Positions 1 through 6,412 are shown, counted from the first letter of the stretch. The stretch is DNA of 10,236 nucleotides from an uncultured Clostridia bacterium (GCA_910579745.1 CAJTVH010000072.1:1-10236), one strand, 5' to 3'. Made by a program: numbers and translations. Notes: generated by a model not told the origin, from the letters alone.

Positions 1-115
1 CTATTAATTTATTCATACCTATATTTTATCTATAAATTTCTATTTTTGTACAGTTTTTTTAAAATTGATTTCCGTGTCTGATTTTTTTATCTGTAATCGA
101 CTACATCACAAAATA
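1..115. other. A+T-rich end of window after the immunity-like gene
   Basis: This stretch follows the stop codon of the last gene and is very A+T rich. No GC-rich hairpin with a T run is visible, so I see no intrinsic terminator. On the minus strand an ATG at 16-14 is followed by open codons to the window edge and could begin another gene, but its upstream sequence (ATAGGT) is a poor ribosome site. A TGTACA / TAAAAT pair lies just upstream with an 18-bp spacer, but it would start RNA at or next to that ATG. I do not call a gene. Confidence 0.3.
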
Positions 116-340
116 TTAAATCAATTCAATTTGCCCGCTGATTTCATTTAATGACTGTCCATTATAAATATTATCTGACATCAATATATCAATATTATTA
201 TAATTTTTGCTTATGTCACCATAGCCAACCTCAAATTTATGTTCATTCCAAGGATTAATACAAGCAACTTTCCCTTTAAATCTAAATACTACATCTTGAT
301 TTAATGATAAAATTAAATCCTTTAAATCCTGAGGTTTCAT
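116..340 (-). CDS. Small protein, probable immunity partner of the MuF C-terminal toxin domain
   Basis: A 74-residue soluble, mildly acidic protein with no signal peptide, membrane segment or cysteine pair motif (one Cys near residue 27). Its ATG overlaps the TGA of the upstream MuF gene (ATGA), so translation is probably coupled; a GGTGAT ribosome site lies inside the last codons of that gene. The sequence has the look of small immunity proteins: an N-terminal helix (PQDLKDLILSLNQD), then short beta-type stretches and a C-terminal SLNEISGQIE helix. The immunity role is inferred from position directly behind a polymorphic-toxin-like C terminus, as in MuF toxin loci of Firmicutes prophages. 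A small head-associated protein of unrelated function is the main alternative. The gene is real with high confidence; the role is moderate. Confidence 0.75.
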   Translation of the reverse strand: MKPQDLKDLILSLNQDVVFRFKGKVACINPWNEHKFEVGYGDISKNYNNIDILMSDNIYNGQSLNEISGQIELI

Positions 341-1743
341 AATATATCACCGTTTTCCTTTCTTTCCGTATCAGTCAATTCTCTTGTATTTCTACCAACA
401 ATTTTATTATTTTCCCAAGTATAATCATGTGCGTGCTCCCCATTTTTGCCATAAGGATGATTTTTAGGATTAGCGTGATTATCTGTGTTAATATCTTTTT
501 TCTTATTTCCTTTACTATCATAAAAACTTCTTGTTTTAGTTTTACCATTATTACCTTTATGGTCTATAACATCATTTGGTTCCGATTTTATCGGAGGCGG
601 TGAATGTCCCTCTATAACCTTTGTTGGTCTTACTTTTATTATATCACTTTTAGCAAATTTATCAACTCCATTCTCCTCAAAATTTTCTTTACTGTCATTA
701 AATCCCCTGCCCGCGGCCTTTATAAACTCATCTTCGGTCATTAAACTCACAACAATAAAACACCTGCAATTACAATCATGTCCGGCTACCCCGCTGTGAC
801 CTGGAGCTATAGCCATAACCCCGCCGCCAAGGTCAAACATCTCATTTTGTAAAACCGTTTGTTTATCCATAATGATATGATTTGGGGCACCGCCTGTAAA
901 CAAACCCTTAAATCCCTTTTTCCCTTTACTTTTTAAGTTTTTCAGTATCCCTCCTGTTTTCTTGGCTTTTCCACCGTTCCGGCTTTTTCCCTTTGATTTC
1001 CCGCTCGGTCTTACTTTGCTGTCACCCATATTGCGCCAAGTTTTTACCATACGCAAACCATATTCAGGATTTTTCCTCAAAATCTCATCAACATTATTAG
1101 ACGCGTCGTGAATACCTCCCTCACATACTTTGTGAGTCTCAGTTCTCACAATTCTCATAGCTTTATTGTAACTTATATTGACCTTATCGGTTAAACGCTT
1201 CGCCGCCGTACTGTATCTGTCTCCTTGATTAAGTCCCGTGGTAATCTCTTTATTGATATTATAAATAATTTCTTTTCTGTTTTTTTCAAGAGTTTTATTT
1301 AACGTAAGCCCATTTACAGGGTTTTGAACAGCTCTTTTAGCGGCTTCCGGAGTACAGCCTTTTATCCCTTTAAGATTATTATGTAAATCCTCATTTGTAA
1401 CAGCTTTTTTAACACCGTCAACAATACCGTTATAGCATATTGTATAAACTTTTTCCACTGTTTCCCTTATTTCTTTAGCGGCAGCGGAAACAGCTTTATT
1501 AATTTTCTTTTCAGCTTCCTCAATAAATCTCGCGTAACTTCCTTTTCGCTGTAACAAAGCAAAACTTAAAACATCGCCGTCATCCGCGTATTTTGTATAT
1601 TGCTCTCCCAAAAAACCCTGTAAATCCTTAATTAAGTCATTGTATATTTTATGTATTCTTCTTTCAGCGCCTTTTTCTCTGCTTCGGGCTATACGCCTTA
1701 TTTGAATAATATGTTTTTGTAAAGTATCCTCACTGTAATACAT
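337..1743 (-). CDS. Phage minor head (MuF/SPP1 gp7-like) protein with C-terminal polymorphic-toxin-like domain
   Basis: A 468-residue protein placed right after the portal (2-bp gap), the normal site of minor head proteins, which sit at the portal vertex and may enter the cell with the DNA. Residues 1-230 are mostly helical. Residues 170-215 hold a helical stretch with RIVRTETHKV, typical of the family. W236 with NMGDSKVR, H289, and HDCNCRC at 322-328 are the usual MuF (phage Mu gpF-like) signature. A Lys/Gly-rich insert lies at about 246-286. After residue 335 the chain continues well beyond the MuF core: a linker to about 390, then a domain (390-468) with SFYDSKGNKKKDIN and a His cluster (H423, H429, H437, H439, HAHD). 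This resembles C-terminal domains of polymorphic toxins, probably a nuclease or RNase, though no activity can be assigned. Start ATG has a GGTGAT site 5 nt upstream. Confidence 0.88.
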   Translation of the reverse strand: MYYSEDTLQKHIIQIRRIARSREKGAERRIHKIYNDLIKDLQGFLGEQYTKYADDGDVLSFALLQRKGSYARFIEEAEKKINKAVSAAAKEIRETVEKVYTICYNGIVDGVKKAVTNEDLHNNLKGIKGCTPEAAKRAVQNPVNGLTLNKTLEKNRKEIIYNINKEITTGLNQGDRYSTAAKRLTDKVNISYNKAMRIVRTETHKVCEGGIHDASNNVDEILRKNPEYGLRMVKTWRNMGDSKVRPSGKSKGKSRNGGKAKKTGGILKNLKSKGKKGFKGLFTGGAPNHIIMDKQTVLQNEMFDLGGGVMAIAPGHSGVAGHDCNCRCFIVVSLMTEDEFIKAAGRGFNDSKENFEENGVDKFAKSDIIKVRPTKVIEGHSPPPIKSEPNDVIDHKGNNGKTKTRSFYDSKGNKKKDINTDNHANPKNHPYGKNGEHAHDYTWENNKIVGRNTRELTDTERKENGDIL

Positions 1744-1745
1744 AA

Positions 1746-3176
1746 TTAATCACCGTTTTCAGAATACTCAAAATCGTCATAAGCATTATAATCTTCCGTT
1801 AAAGGCGGTATAGAGTTTTTTTCCTGCTCAATAAGCCGCATAACATAATCAATATCATCAATAAATGATAAAGCTGAGGTAAAAGCGACCTCTTTAGGCA
1901 ATCCGGCGGCGATAAGCTGCTGTGCCGCCTGTGCCTCGCTTAAAAGGTCAAGGGGAAAGTTTCTCGTAAATTCCATAATACATTGTAGCGGGTCAATTTT
2001 TATTGTTCTCTTTCTCAAACCGCTTGCCAAAACCTTAAACATATATATACCCGCGCTTTGCATTTTCGCTTGAAACATACCGCATTTTGTCTCAAGTCCC
2101 GTAAGCTTGAATTTAAGAGAAACACCGCTTGCCCCGTTTCCAAAAGTCTCATCTGTCAAATTCGGCGTTTTAGAGAATCTGTAAATATTATCCTCAATTC
2201 GGTTCAAATGGTTCTCAGAAAAAGTATCGTTTACATCTTTAGTCAAAAAGTAAACTCTGCCGCCCGATGAATTGTAAAAAGAAAAAGACCCTGTTTTTTG
2301 AGCCTCCCGTACTTCTTCCTCTGTCAAATTTATATTCTCAAAAATCATATACGCGTTTGAGAAACTCTCAATATCATTACTGTTATCGGACATTGTCCTG
2401 TCGTACGCGTCTATGAGGCTTAAAACTTTTTCAGCGTCCCCAAGCATTTCACGATTGTTCGGGATTCCCTGCAAAGGGCAGTAATCAAATAAATGCGGTT
2501 TTTTCTTTATAAATTTAAGACCGCTTAACTGTCCCTCATAATAATAAATATCCGCGCTGTCATAAAATTCAGCTTTCCAAAGAATATTATCATTTATATC
2601 CCTCGTCTCATAATATCTGACAGCGTACTTAGGCTCTGTAATTTCCGTATCGCTCAAAACAATAGTTTCATAGGGAGCAACCGGCATAACTCTCTCATTT
2701 CCCTCTAAGTCAATGTATAGCAGCCTGCCCGAATAACCGCAGATACTCGCGTACTTAGTTATTTCCATATCAACATCAAACATATTGTTTCTAGTGACAA
2801 AATCACTTATGGCTTTCCTCGCCTTATTAACCGCTTCTTTACCTCCTGTTGCCTCTTCGCTCTCATCAGTACGGCTGTAGCTATAGGCAATAGGCTTCCC
2901 AACAAAATACCCAACTTTAAAGTCAACTATTTCTCCAAAAAAATCGTCATTAATTTTATTGTTTATCGGCGCTTTCTCATCAAAACGAGGTTCTCTCTCA
3001 AAAATAGGAACCTTATTAGCGATAGCTTGGTATCGTTCATACAAATCCTTGTTATATTTTCTGTTATATCTATGTTTGTTAATTATTTTTTGAATAATCC
3101 GAGTGGAAATCCCATTATTGTCTATATAATTAATATAAGCCGAGTAATCAGGATATAAATCTATCTTTTCGCGCAT
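1746..3176 (-). CDS. Phage portal protein, SPP1 gp6-like
   Basis: A 476-residue protein, normal length for the SPP1-type portal family. Portals form the dodecameric ring at one capsid vertex through which the terminase pumps DNA. The N terminus (YERYQAIANKVPIFERE, then PINNKINDDFFGEIVDFKVGYFVGKPIAYSY at about 45-100) is the family hallmark. The middle contains the GIPNNREMLGDAEKVLSLIDAYDRTMSDNSNDIESFSNAYMI stretch (about 238-280) that is strongly conserved, followed by a GVSLKFKL segment. The C terminus is acidic. It lies between terL plus a small zinc-ribbon gene and the MuF gene, the classic order. Its ATG overlaps the end of the zinc-ribbon gene by 16 bp, with GAGG about 9 nt upstream. Confidence 0.95.
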   Translation of the reverse strand: MREKIDLYPDYSAYINYIDNNGISTRIIQKIINKHRYNRKYNKDLYERYQAIANKVPIFEREPRFDEKAPINNKINDDFFGEIVDFKVGYFVGKPIAYSYSRTDESEEATGGKEAVNKARKAISDFVTRNNMFDVDMEITKYASICGYSGRLLYIDLEGNERVMPVAPYETIVLSDTEITEPKYAVRYYETRDINDNILWKAEFYDSADIYYYEGQLSGLKFIKKKPHLFDYCPLQGIPNNREMLGDAEKVLSLIDAYDRTMSDNSNDIESFSNAYMIFENINLTEEEVREAQKTGSFSFYNSSGGRVYFLTKDVNDTFSENHLNRIEDNIYRFSKTPNLTDETFGNGASGVSLKFKLTGLETKCGMFQAKMQSAGIYMFKVLASGLRKRTIKIDPLQCIMEFTRNFPLDLLSEAQAAQQLIAAGLPKEVAFTSALSFIDDIDYVMRLIEQEKNSIPPLTEDYNAYDDFEYSENGD

Positions 3177-3310
3177 TTCTTACCGCCTCTTCTTTTGTGA
3201 TTAACATAATTTCTATCAAACATAACCTCACCTTTTTTACTTATTGTAAGCCCGCATTTTTGGCAAACCCCAACATCATTTACCTGTTTCCATATATGCC
3301 CGCAAGCCAT
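3161..3310 (-). CDS. 49-residue zinc-ribbon-like phage protein between terL and portal
   Basis: Found by reading the terL-portal gap. ATG at 3310 is preceded by an excellent ribosome site (AAGGAGTG, about 5 nt spacing) and the frame runs 49 codons to TAG, overlapping the portal start by 16 bp. The peptide begins MACGHIWK and continues VCQKCGL: C3, H5, C16 and C19 make a plausible single zinc site. The second half is basic, with KRRGGKKCAKR at the end. Small proteins of this type, with a CxH...CxxC head and a FDR-N-YVNHK-like tail, occur at this position in Firmicutes phages as far as I remember; no function is established. It may bind nucleic acid or assist head assembly, which is inference only. 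Confidence 0.8.
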   Translation of the reverse strand: MACGHIWKQVNDVGVCQKCGLTISKKGEVMFDRNYVNHKRRGGKKCAKR

Positions 3311-3321
3311 AAAATCACTCC

Positions 3322-4569
3322 TTATAACCTTAAAGCCGCTCCTGTTTTAATTCCGGATTGTAATTGTTCCGTGGCGTATCTTAACGCGTCCATCAAATGA
3401 TTATCTTTGTCAACAGGTCTGTTTAACACATTCCCGAATTTATCTTTTTCCCATTGATAATTAGCTATTTCTCTTTTAAAGTTTTTACAATCTTTATGTA
3501 TAATTATTTCACACCCTTGCAGCCACAAAATACCAAAGTTTATACTATTGGGACCTTTAACAGCGGGAATAGCCCTAATTCCTCTTCTGTTTAAATCTGA
3601 GATATTTTGAGGGCTCGCTGAATCACATATAACATATTGATTTTTAACTAAAGGTTTTATTTCTTCCGCAAGCTCATCAATATGCAGACCGCATTTATAC
3701 ATTTCCTGAAATATATATATTTTCTTTTGAGCGTGGTCGAAATGTATTTTAATAAACGCGGTAGGGTCTGATGAAAAACCAAAATCCAAGCCGTTATAAA
3801 TATTTGAGAATGTCTGAATAATTTCTGTCAAATCGTCAACTCTCCAATTATCAAAAACAACCCCGTCCACAACACCCCACTCGCCAAGCCCAGCCACTTT
3901 ATATCTTTTAGGATTACTCACTCTCATATCCTCAAACATTCGCCTGTCAGCCTCATCAAGCCATTCATTACACATATAGTTAGTAGTCACGGCGAGAATA
4001 TCATCATCGATAACATCAAAAAAACGAGCTTTTAACCAGTGCAGCTCATTCCATGGATTAAATGTCAATGTAATCTGCTTAAACAGCCCTTTAGGAACCT
4101 TACCTCTTATAGATTCCTGTAATATATTAAAATCCTCTTCTTTGGTTATCTCATACGCTTCCTCAATCCATAACCAGCATAGAGCGCCCATAGTCACAGT
4201 AATAGAGGTAACTTTAAAAGGGTCGTCAAGACCCCTGAAATAAATTTTCTGCCCAGTTGGTTTATAAGTCATTTCAAGGGGAGAATATTTACACTCCCAA
4301 AAATTATCAACCCCCAGCCTTGATATAGCCCATTTCAATTCAGCGAAACAGCTGTCTTTAAGTGTTCTGAATGTTTTTCTTACAACAAGGAGATTAGAGT
4401 CAGGATATTCCATAATCCTGACAATAAAATTCAAAGCCGTGGTTTTGCTTTTCTTGCTAGCTCTTGAACCCTTGCATACCCTGAAACGCCCTTTGAAATT
4501 CCAAAATTCCCTGTATCCTTTCCCGACAACATCAGGCAAATATATCTCCTTAACTTTTTTATCACTCAT
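3322..4569 (-). CDS. terL: Terminase large subunit, PBSX/SPP1-type
   Basis: The 415-residue ATPase/nuclease motor that packages phage DNA into the prohead. The ATPase half shows a Walker A-like GSRASKKSKTT at 34-44, an RKTFRTLKDS adenine/coupling segment near 64-73, a Walker B strand LCWLWIEEA (130-138) with the catalytic acidic pair E136/E137, and the coupling motif TFNPWN at 169-174. The C-terminal RNase H-like nuclease has the expected acids: D262 in GLDFGFSSDP, D316 in ICDSASP, and D394 in HLMDALRY. Length fits the PBSX family. Its start overlaps the terS stop by 8 bp, so the two subunits are probably translationally coupled. The downstream zinc-ribbon gene follows after 11 bp. Confidence 0.97.
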   Translation of the reverse strand: MSDKKVKEIYLPDVVGKGYREFWNFKGRFRVCKGSRASKKSKTTALNFIVRIMEYPDSNLLVVRKTFRTLKDSCFAELKWAISRLGVDNFWECKYSPLEMTYKPTGQKIYFRGLDDPFKVTSITVTMGALCWLWIEEAYEITKEEDFNILQESIRGKVPKGLFKQITLTFNPWNELHWLKARFFDVIDDDILAVTTNYMCNEWLDEADRRMFEDMRVSNPKRYKVAGLGEWGVVDGVVFDNWRVDDLTEIIQTFSNIYNGLDFGFSSDPTAFIKIHFDHAQKKIYIFQEMYKCGLHIDELAEEIKPLVKNQYVICDSASPQNISDLNRRGIRAIPAVKGPNSINFGILWLQGCEIIIHKDCKNFKREIANYQWEKDKFGNVLNRPVDKDNHLMDALRYATEQLQSGIKTGAALRL

Positions 4570-5017
4570 TTAGCTCGTCACTGCCTTTAATCACAATAGG
4601 AATACTTACGAGTGTCTCCGCCGTTTCCTTAAACAATCCAAACCGTTTGCCCAATAACTCGGCGGCTTTCAGTCTTTCTTTCCCGTCAGGCCGTTTTTTT
4701 ATTTTAGCCGCCTTTGAATATCCGTCTCCCATTCCCTCAACCACAACAACCTCCGCCTCGCTTTTTCCCCTCATTACCGCCGTAAGGTATTCAAGCACCT
4801 CTTTAGCGTCCGCCGTGTTTCTCGAGTGAATTTCCATAAGTTTACTGTCAATATAGGCTTTAATGTTAGCATTTGTTAGTAATTTACTTCCGTTTACTCT
4901 CGCTGACTCGTCTTTTTTACAATTCTTATACACCGCTTTATACGCTCTTGTGGCGTTTAAATCAATTAAATATTCCTCGCAAAATCTCTGTTGTTTCTCA
5001 GTAAGTTCCCTCATCAC
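4562..5017 (-). CDS. terS: Terminase small subunit
   Basis: A 151-residue protein with the Terminase_2 (SPP1 gp1-like) N-terminal DNA-binding region: LTEKQQRFCEEYLIDLNATRAYKAVY at about 5-30, then ESARVNGSKLLTNANIKAYI at 37-56, a helix-turn-helix that recognises the packaging site. Residues 65-140 form the oligomerisation part, with the common DGKERLKAAELLGKRFGLF segment near 111-129. TerS rings bind the pac/cos site and recruit TerL. The first codon is either GTG (5017) or ATG (5014); the ATG has GGGGTGAGG just upstream and is the better choice, giving 150 residues. It is the first gene after the promoter at 5078-5105 and so heads the late packaging/head operon. Confidence 0.95.
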   Translation of the reverse strand: MMRELTEKQQRFCEEYLIDLNATRAYKAVYKNCKKDESARVNGSKLLTNANIKAYIDSKLMEIHSRNTADAKEVLEYLTAVMRGKSEAEVVVVEGMGDGYSKAAKIKKRPDGKERLKAAELLGKRFGLFKETAETLVSIPIVIKGSDELNE

Positions 5018-5107
5018 CTCACCCCGTTAGTCTGTTTTATTAAATTTATCTCAAAAACTCACATATCTTAGCTGCCCATTATAAAATCCCCTCTCTTCTT
5101 TTCAAGC
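5018..5107 (-). promoter_or_regulatory. Late-operon promoter (TTGAAA-16-TATAAT) and terS leader
   Basis: On the minus strand a -35 TTGAAA (5105-5100) and a perfect -10 TATAAT (5083-5078) are separated by 16 bp, close to the sigma-A consensus. The predicted start near 5071 leaves a leader of about 55 nt to the terS start. The -35 begins only a few bases after the T run of the terminator at 5108-5142, so a new transcription unit starts exactly where the previous one ends. A near-consensus promoter may act without an activator, or be controlled by a repressor not seen here. Confidence 0.75.
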
Positions 5108-5142
5108 AAAAAAGACCCGCTGTATTAACAGCAAGCCTTTTT
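5108..5142 (-). terminator. Strong intrinsic terminator between the RNA region and terS
   Basis: On the minus strand a 15-bp stem closes a TAAT loop: core GCTGT/ACAGC, continued by G-T and G-C pairs and five A-T pairs, directly followed by TTTTTT. Because the A run precedes the stem, it could also work on the plus strand. It would end transcripts coming from the late-regulator gene and the structured RNA region and insulate the terS promoter. Confidence 0.85.
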
Positions 5143-5320
5143 CGCTGAAAGGAGAAGTACATAGATAAACGCAAGAATTAACCTGTTCCGGCGTTTCGGG
5201 AATTGAACCCGATAAACTAAACCTATACGCCCATACTGGCCGAAGCCTAAGCTCCGGCCTAACATATTTCATAAGAGGTTAAACAGGTGCCGTCGATTTG
5301 TCTTACCTTTCGACACTAAT
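5143..5320 (-). ncRNA. Candidate structured RNA with a tRNA T-arm-like hairpin, upstream of terS
   Basis: The gap between the regulator and terS (5018-5403) has no convincing gene, but its minus strand folds well. A 5' hairpin pairs GTCGA/TCGAC (5314-5310 with 5296-5292). A closing helix pairs ACCTGTTT (5288-5281) with GAACAGGT (5188-5181). Inside it are a 9-bp hairpin with a TTAG loop (5259-5238), a GGCGT/ACGCC helix (5231-5227 with 5194-5190), and above that a 5-bp hairpin with loop TTCAATT (5212-5196). The last one is identical in form to a tRNA T-arm (GGTTCAATTCC). AACCT (5280-5276) can also pair with AGGTT (5225-5221), a possible pseudoknot. A terminator follows at 5142. No anticodon arm or CCA end exists, so it is not a tRNA. 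I do not recognise a known RNA class. Confidence 0.5.
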
Positions 5321-5347
5321 ATCTTAACATAATTTTTATTAGAAAAA

Positions 5348-5402
5348 TTTGCATTATTTTTGCATATTTTTTGCACATTTTTTGCATTATTTTTGCGCGT
5401 TT
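5348..5402. repeat. Five tandem 11-bp TTTGCA-type repeats (phased T-tracts)
   Basis: On the plus strand five consecutive 11-bp units, each starting TTTGC: TTTGCATTATT, TTTGCATATTT, TTTGCACATTT, TTTGCATTATT and TTTGCGCGTTT. The array begins one base after the regulator's stop codon (5404-5406). Units 1 and 4 are identical. A spacing of about one helical turn puts all A/T tracts on one face of DNA, which is expected to bend the helix and could present repeated protein sites. Possible roles are binding array for the regulator encoded next to it, an UP-element-like activator of RNA start below 5340, or part of a packaging (pac/TerS) site. Sequence alone cannot choose among these. Confidence 0.85.
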
Positions 5403-5403
5403 T

Positions 5404-5916
5404 TCAATTATAGAAATTTAACCACCTCATAATCTCATTTATAACCTTATCTTTTTTTCTATAAACCGTAACCCTGTCCATACTACAATCTATAGCCGCT
5501 TTCAGTGTTCCCTTATTATATTTATAAAGCGACTCTAAAATATTTATATATTCTGAACCCATACTATTTAGTATGTATTCCATATCGGCGTTATCCGCCT
5601 CAATACCGCTTATCTCCTCCTCAATAAGAAGTATCTCACCCTTTACCTCCTCTAAATTTCTTTCCAAAATCATAAAAGCCTTATCAACCGCTTTTTCCTG
5701 TGGCGACGTCTTAGTTCCCGCCGTACCGCTAACCCCTCCATAACTTACCGCCTTAAAATTATCCTCTAATTTTATAACCGAATTTTCTATCTTTCTCTCA
5801 ATATCATATTTTCGACCTCTGTAAACATCAAGTTTATGTTTTAATCTTCCTGTCACTCTAAGGCTCTCATAATACTTTTTTATCTTCTCTTCCGTTTCCT
5901 TAAAAGTAAAACTCAT
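5404..5916 (-). CDS. Probable phage late-gene transcriptional regulator (ArpU/RinA-like)
   Basis: A 170-residue protein with long coiled-coil-like helices (about 5-50 and 80-120) joined by a GGVSGTAGTKTSPQEKAVDKA linker, then a C-terminal helix-turn-helix (about 125-165: EYINILESLYKYNKGTLKAAIDCSMDRVTVYRKKDKVINEIMRWL). This layout, size and position directly before the terminase genes match the ArpU/RinA/sigma-70 region 4-like regulators that switch on late genes in Gram-positive phages. The start ATG at 5916 has AGGGAGGGG 7 nt upstream. That ribosome site lies inside a long inverted repeat (5918-5993), which suggests translational control. The likely DNA target is the 11-bp repeat array or the promoter region just downstream, but this is inferred from neighbourhood only. 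Confidence 0.78.
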   Translation of the reverse strand: MSFTFKETEEKIKKYYESLRVTGRLKHKLDVYRGRKYDIERKIENSVIKLEDNFKAVSYGGVSGTAGTKTSPQEKAVDKAFMILERNLEEVKGEILLIEEEISGIEADNADMEYILNSMGSEYINILESLYKYNKGTLKAAIDCSMDRVTVYRKKDKVINEIMRWLNFYN

Positions 5917-5917
5917 A

Positions 5918-5993
5918 CTTGCGCCCCTCCCTGAAAATATGTTATAATTACATTATCTGACATTGTTATTTTCATATTCAGAGGGGGCGTAAG
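5918..5993 (-). promoter_or_regulatory. Inverted repeat masking the regulator's ribosome site, with internal promoter
   Basis: Two imperfect arms of 21-24 bp (5993-5973 and 5941-5918 on the minus strand) flank a 31-bp A/T-rich loop. The upstream arm CTTACGCCCCCTC pairs with the downstream arm GGGAGGGGCGCAAG, which contains the SD of the gene starting at 5916. RNA read through from upstream genes would therefore hide the SD. Inside the loop lie ATAACA (5969-5964) and TATAAC (5946-5941), 17 bp apart, a moderate promoter match. RNA started there would lack the masking arm and could be translated. The inverted repeat is seen directly; the control logic is inference. Confidence 0.6.
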
Positions 5994-6013
5994 CTCCCTT
6001 CTTTTATTTTTAA

Positions 6014-6412
6014 TCAGAATAACCTTCCAACCGTATCGCTGATACCATTTTCTTTTTCGTCCTTTTCTCTCATCTCCCTGCATTTTTTCTTTTCCTCAAG
6101 ATAATGTTTAAGAGCCTTGTGCATTTTAATACTATCTTCCGTCTGTTTTTTCATATTTTCCTTCGCTATTTTTATGAATTCCTCAACCGTTACCATTTCT
6201 ACAGTCATAAAAGGGTAATATTCATCTGCCTCTTTTCCGTCAAAATACATACCGCTTTCATCAGGATATTGAGTCCCTACCATTCCTTGTATATTAAGAT
6301 AATGTATAGCGTTATTCTCAATAATCAATTTGTCATGGCTATTGGTTCCCACCATATGGATATATTCCTTGTTCCCGTGTTTTTCTTTAATTTTAATAAT
6401 TGGTACCAACAT
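6014..6412 (-). CDS. Phage protein of unknown function with charged C-terminal helix
   Basis: I choose ATG at 6412 (132 residues): AGAAAGG lies 9 nt upstream, whereas the in-frame TTG at 6421 directly abuts that site. The N-terminal half (about 1-75) appears beta-rich, with MLVPIIKIKE, an HMVGTNSHDKLII segment and an IHYLNIQGMVGTQYPDESGMYFDG segment. The C-terminal half (80-125) is a long, highly charged helix rich in Lys/Glu and likely a coiled coil. No catalytic motif, membrane segment or HTH is visible. It is the last gene before the late regulator and is probably transcribed with the upstream accessory genes or from the extended -10 promoter at 6482-6490. Similar small proteins occur in clostridial prophages as far as I recall, without a known role. 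Confidence 0.8.
   Translation of the reverse strand: MLVPIIKIKEKHGNKEYIHMVGTNSHDKLIIENNAIHYLNIQGMVGTQYPDESGMYFDGKEADEYYPFMTVEMVTVEEFIKIAKENMKKQTEDSIKMHKALKHYLEEKKKCREMREKDEKENGISDTVGRLF

Noticed and set aside
5189..5232. tRNA gene suggested by the GGTTCAATTCC T-loop consensus on the minus strand
   Set aside because: There is no room for an anticodon arm or D stem (only 15 nt between the putative acceptor and T-arm), the acceptor helix is 5 bp, and no CCA end follows. Kept only as part of a structured RNA candidate.
5110..5270. Two short minus-strand frames starting at ATG codons near 5262 and 5270 (about 46 and 56 codons)
   Set aside because: Neither has a ribosome site, both run through the stable helices and the terminator, and their peptides look like random translation of a GC-rich structured region.
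5348..5402. CRISPR-like array
   Set aside because: The 11-bp units are contiguous without spacers and far too short for CRISPR repeats.
5918..5993. Intrinsic terminator for the accessory operon
   Set aside because: On the minus strand the downstream arm is followed by the regulator's start codon, not a T run. Plus-strand T-rich sequence follows the other arm but no plus-strand gene exists to need it.
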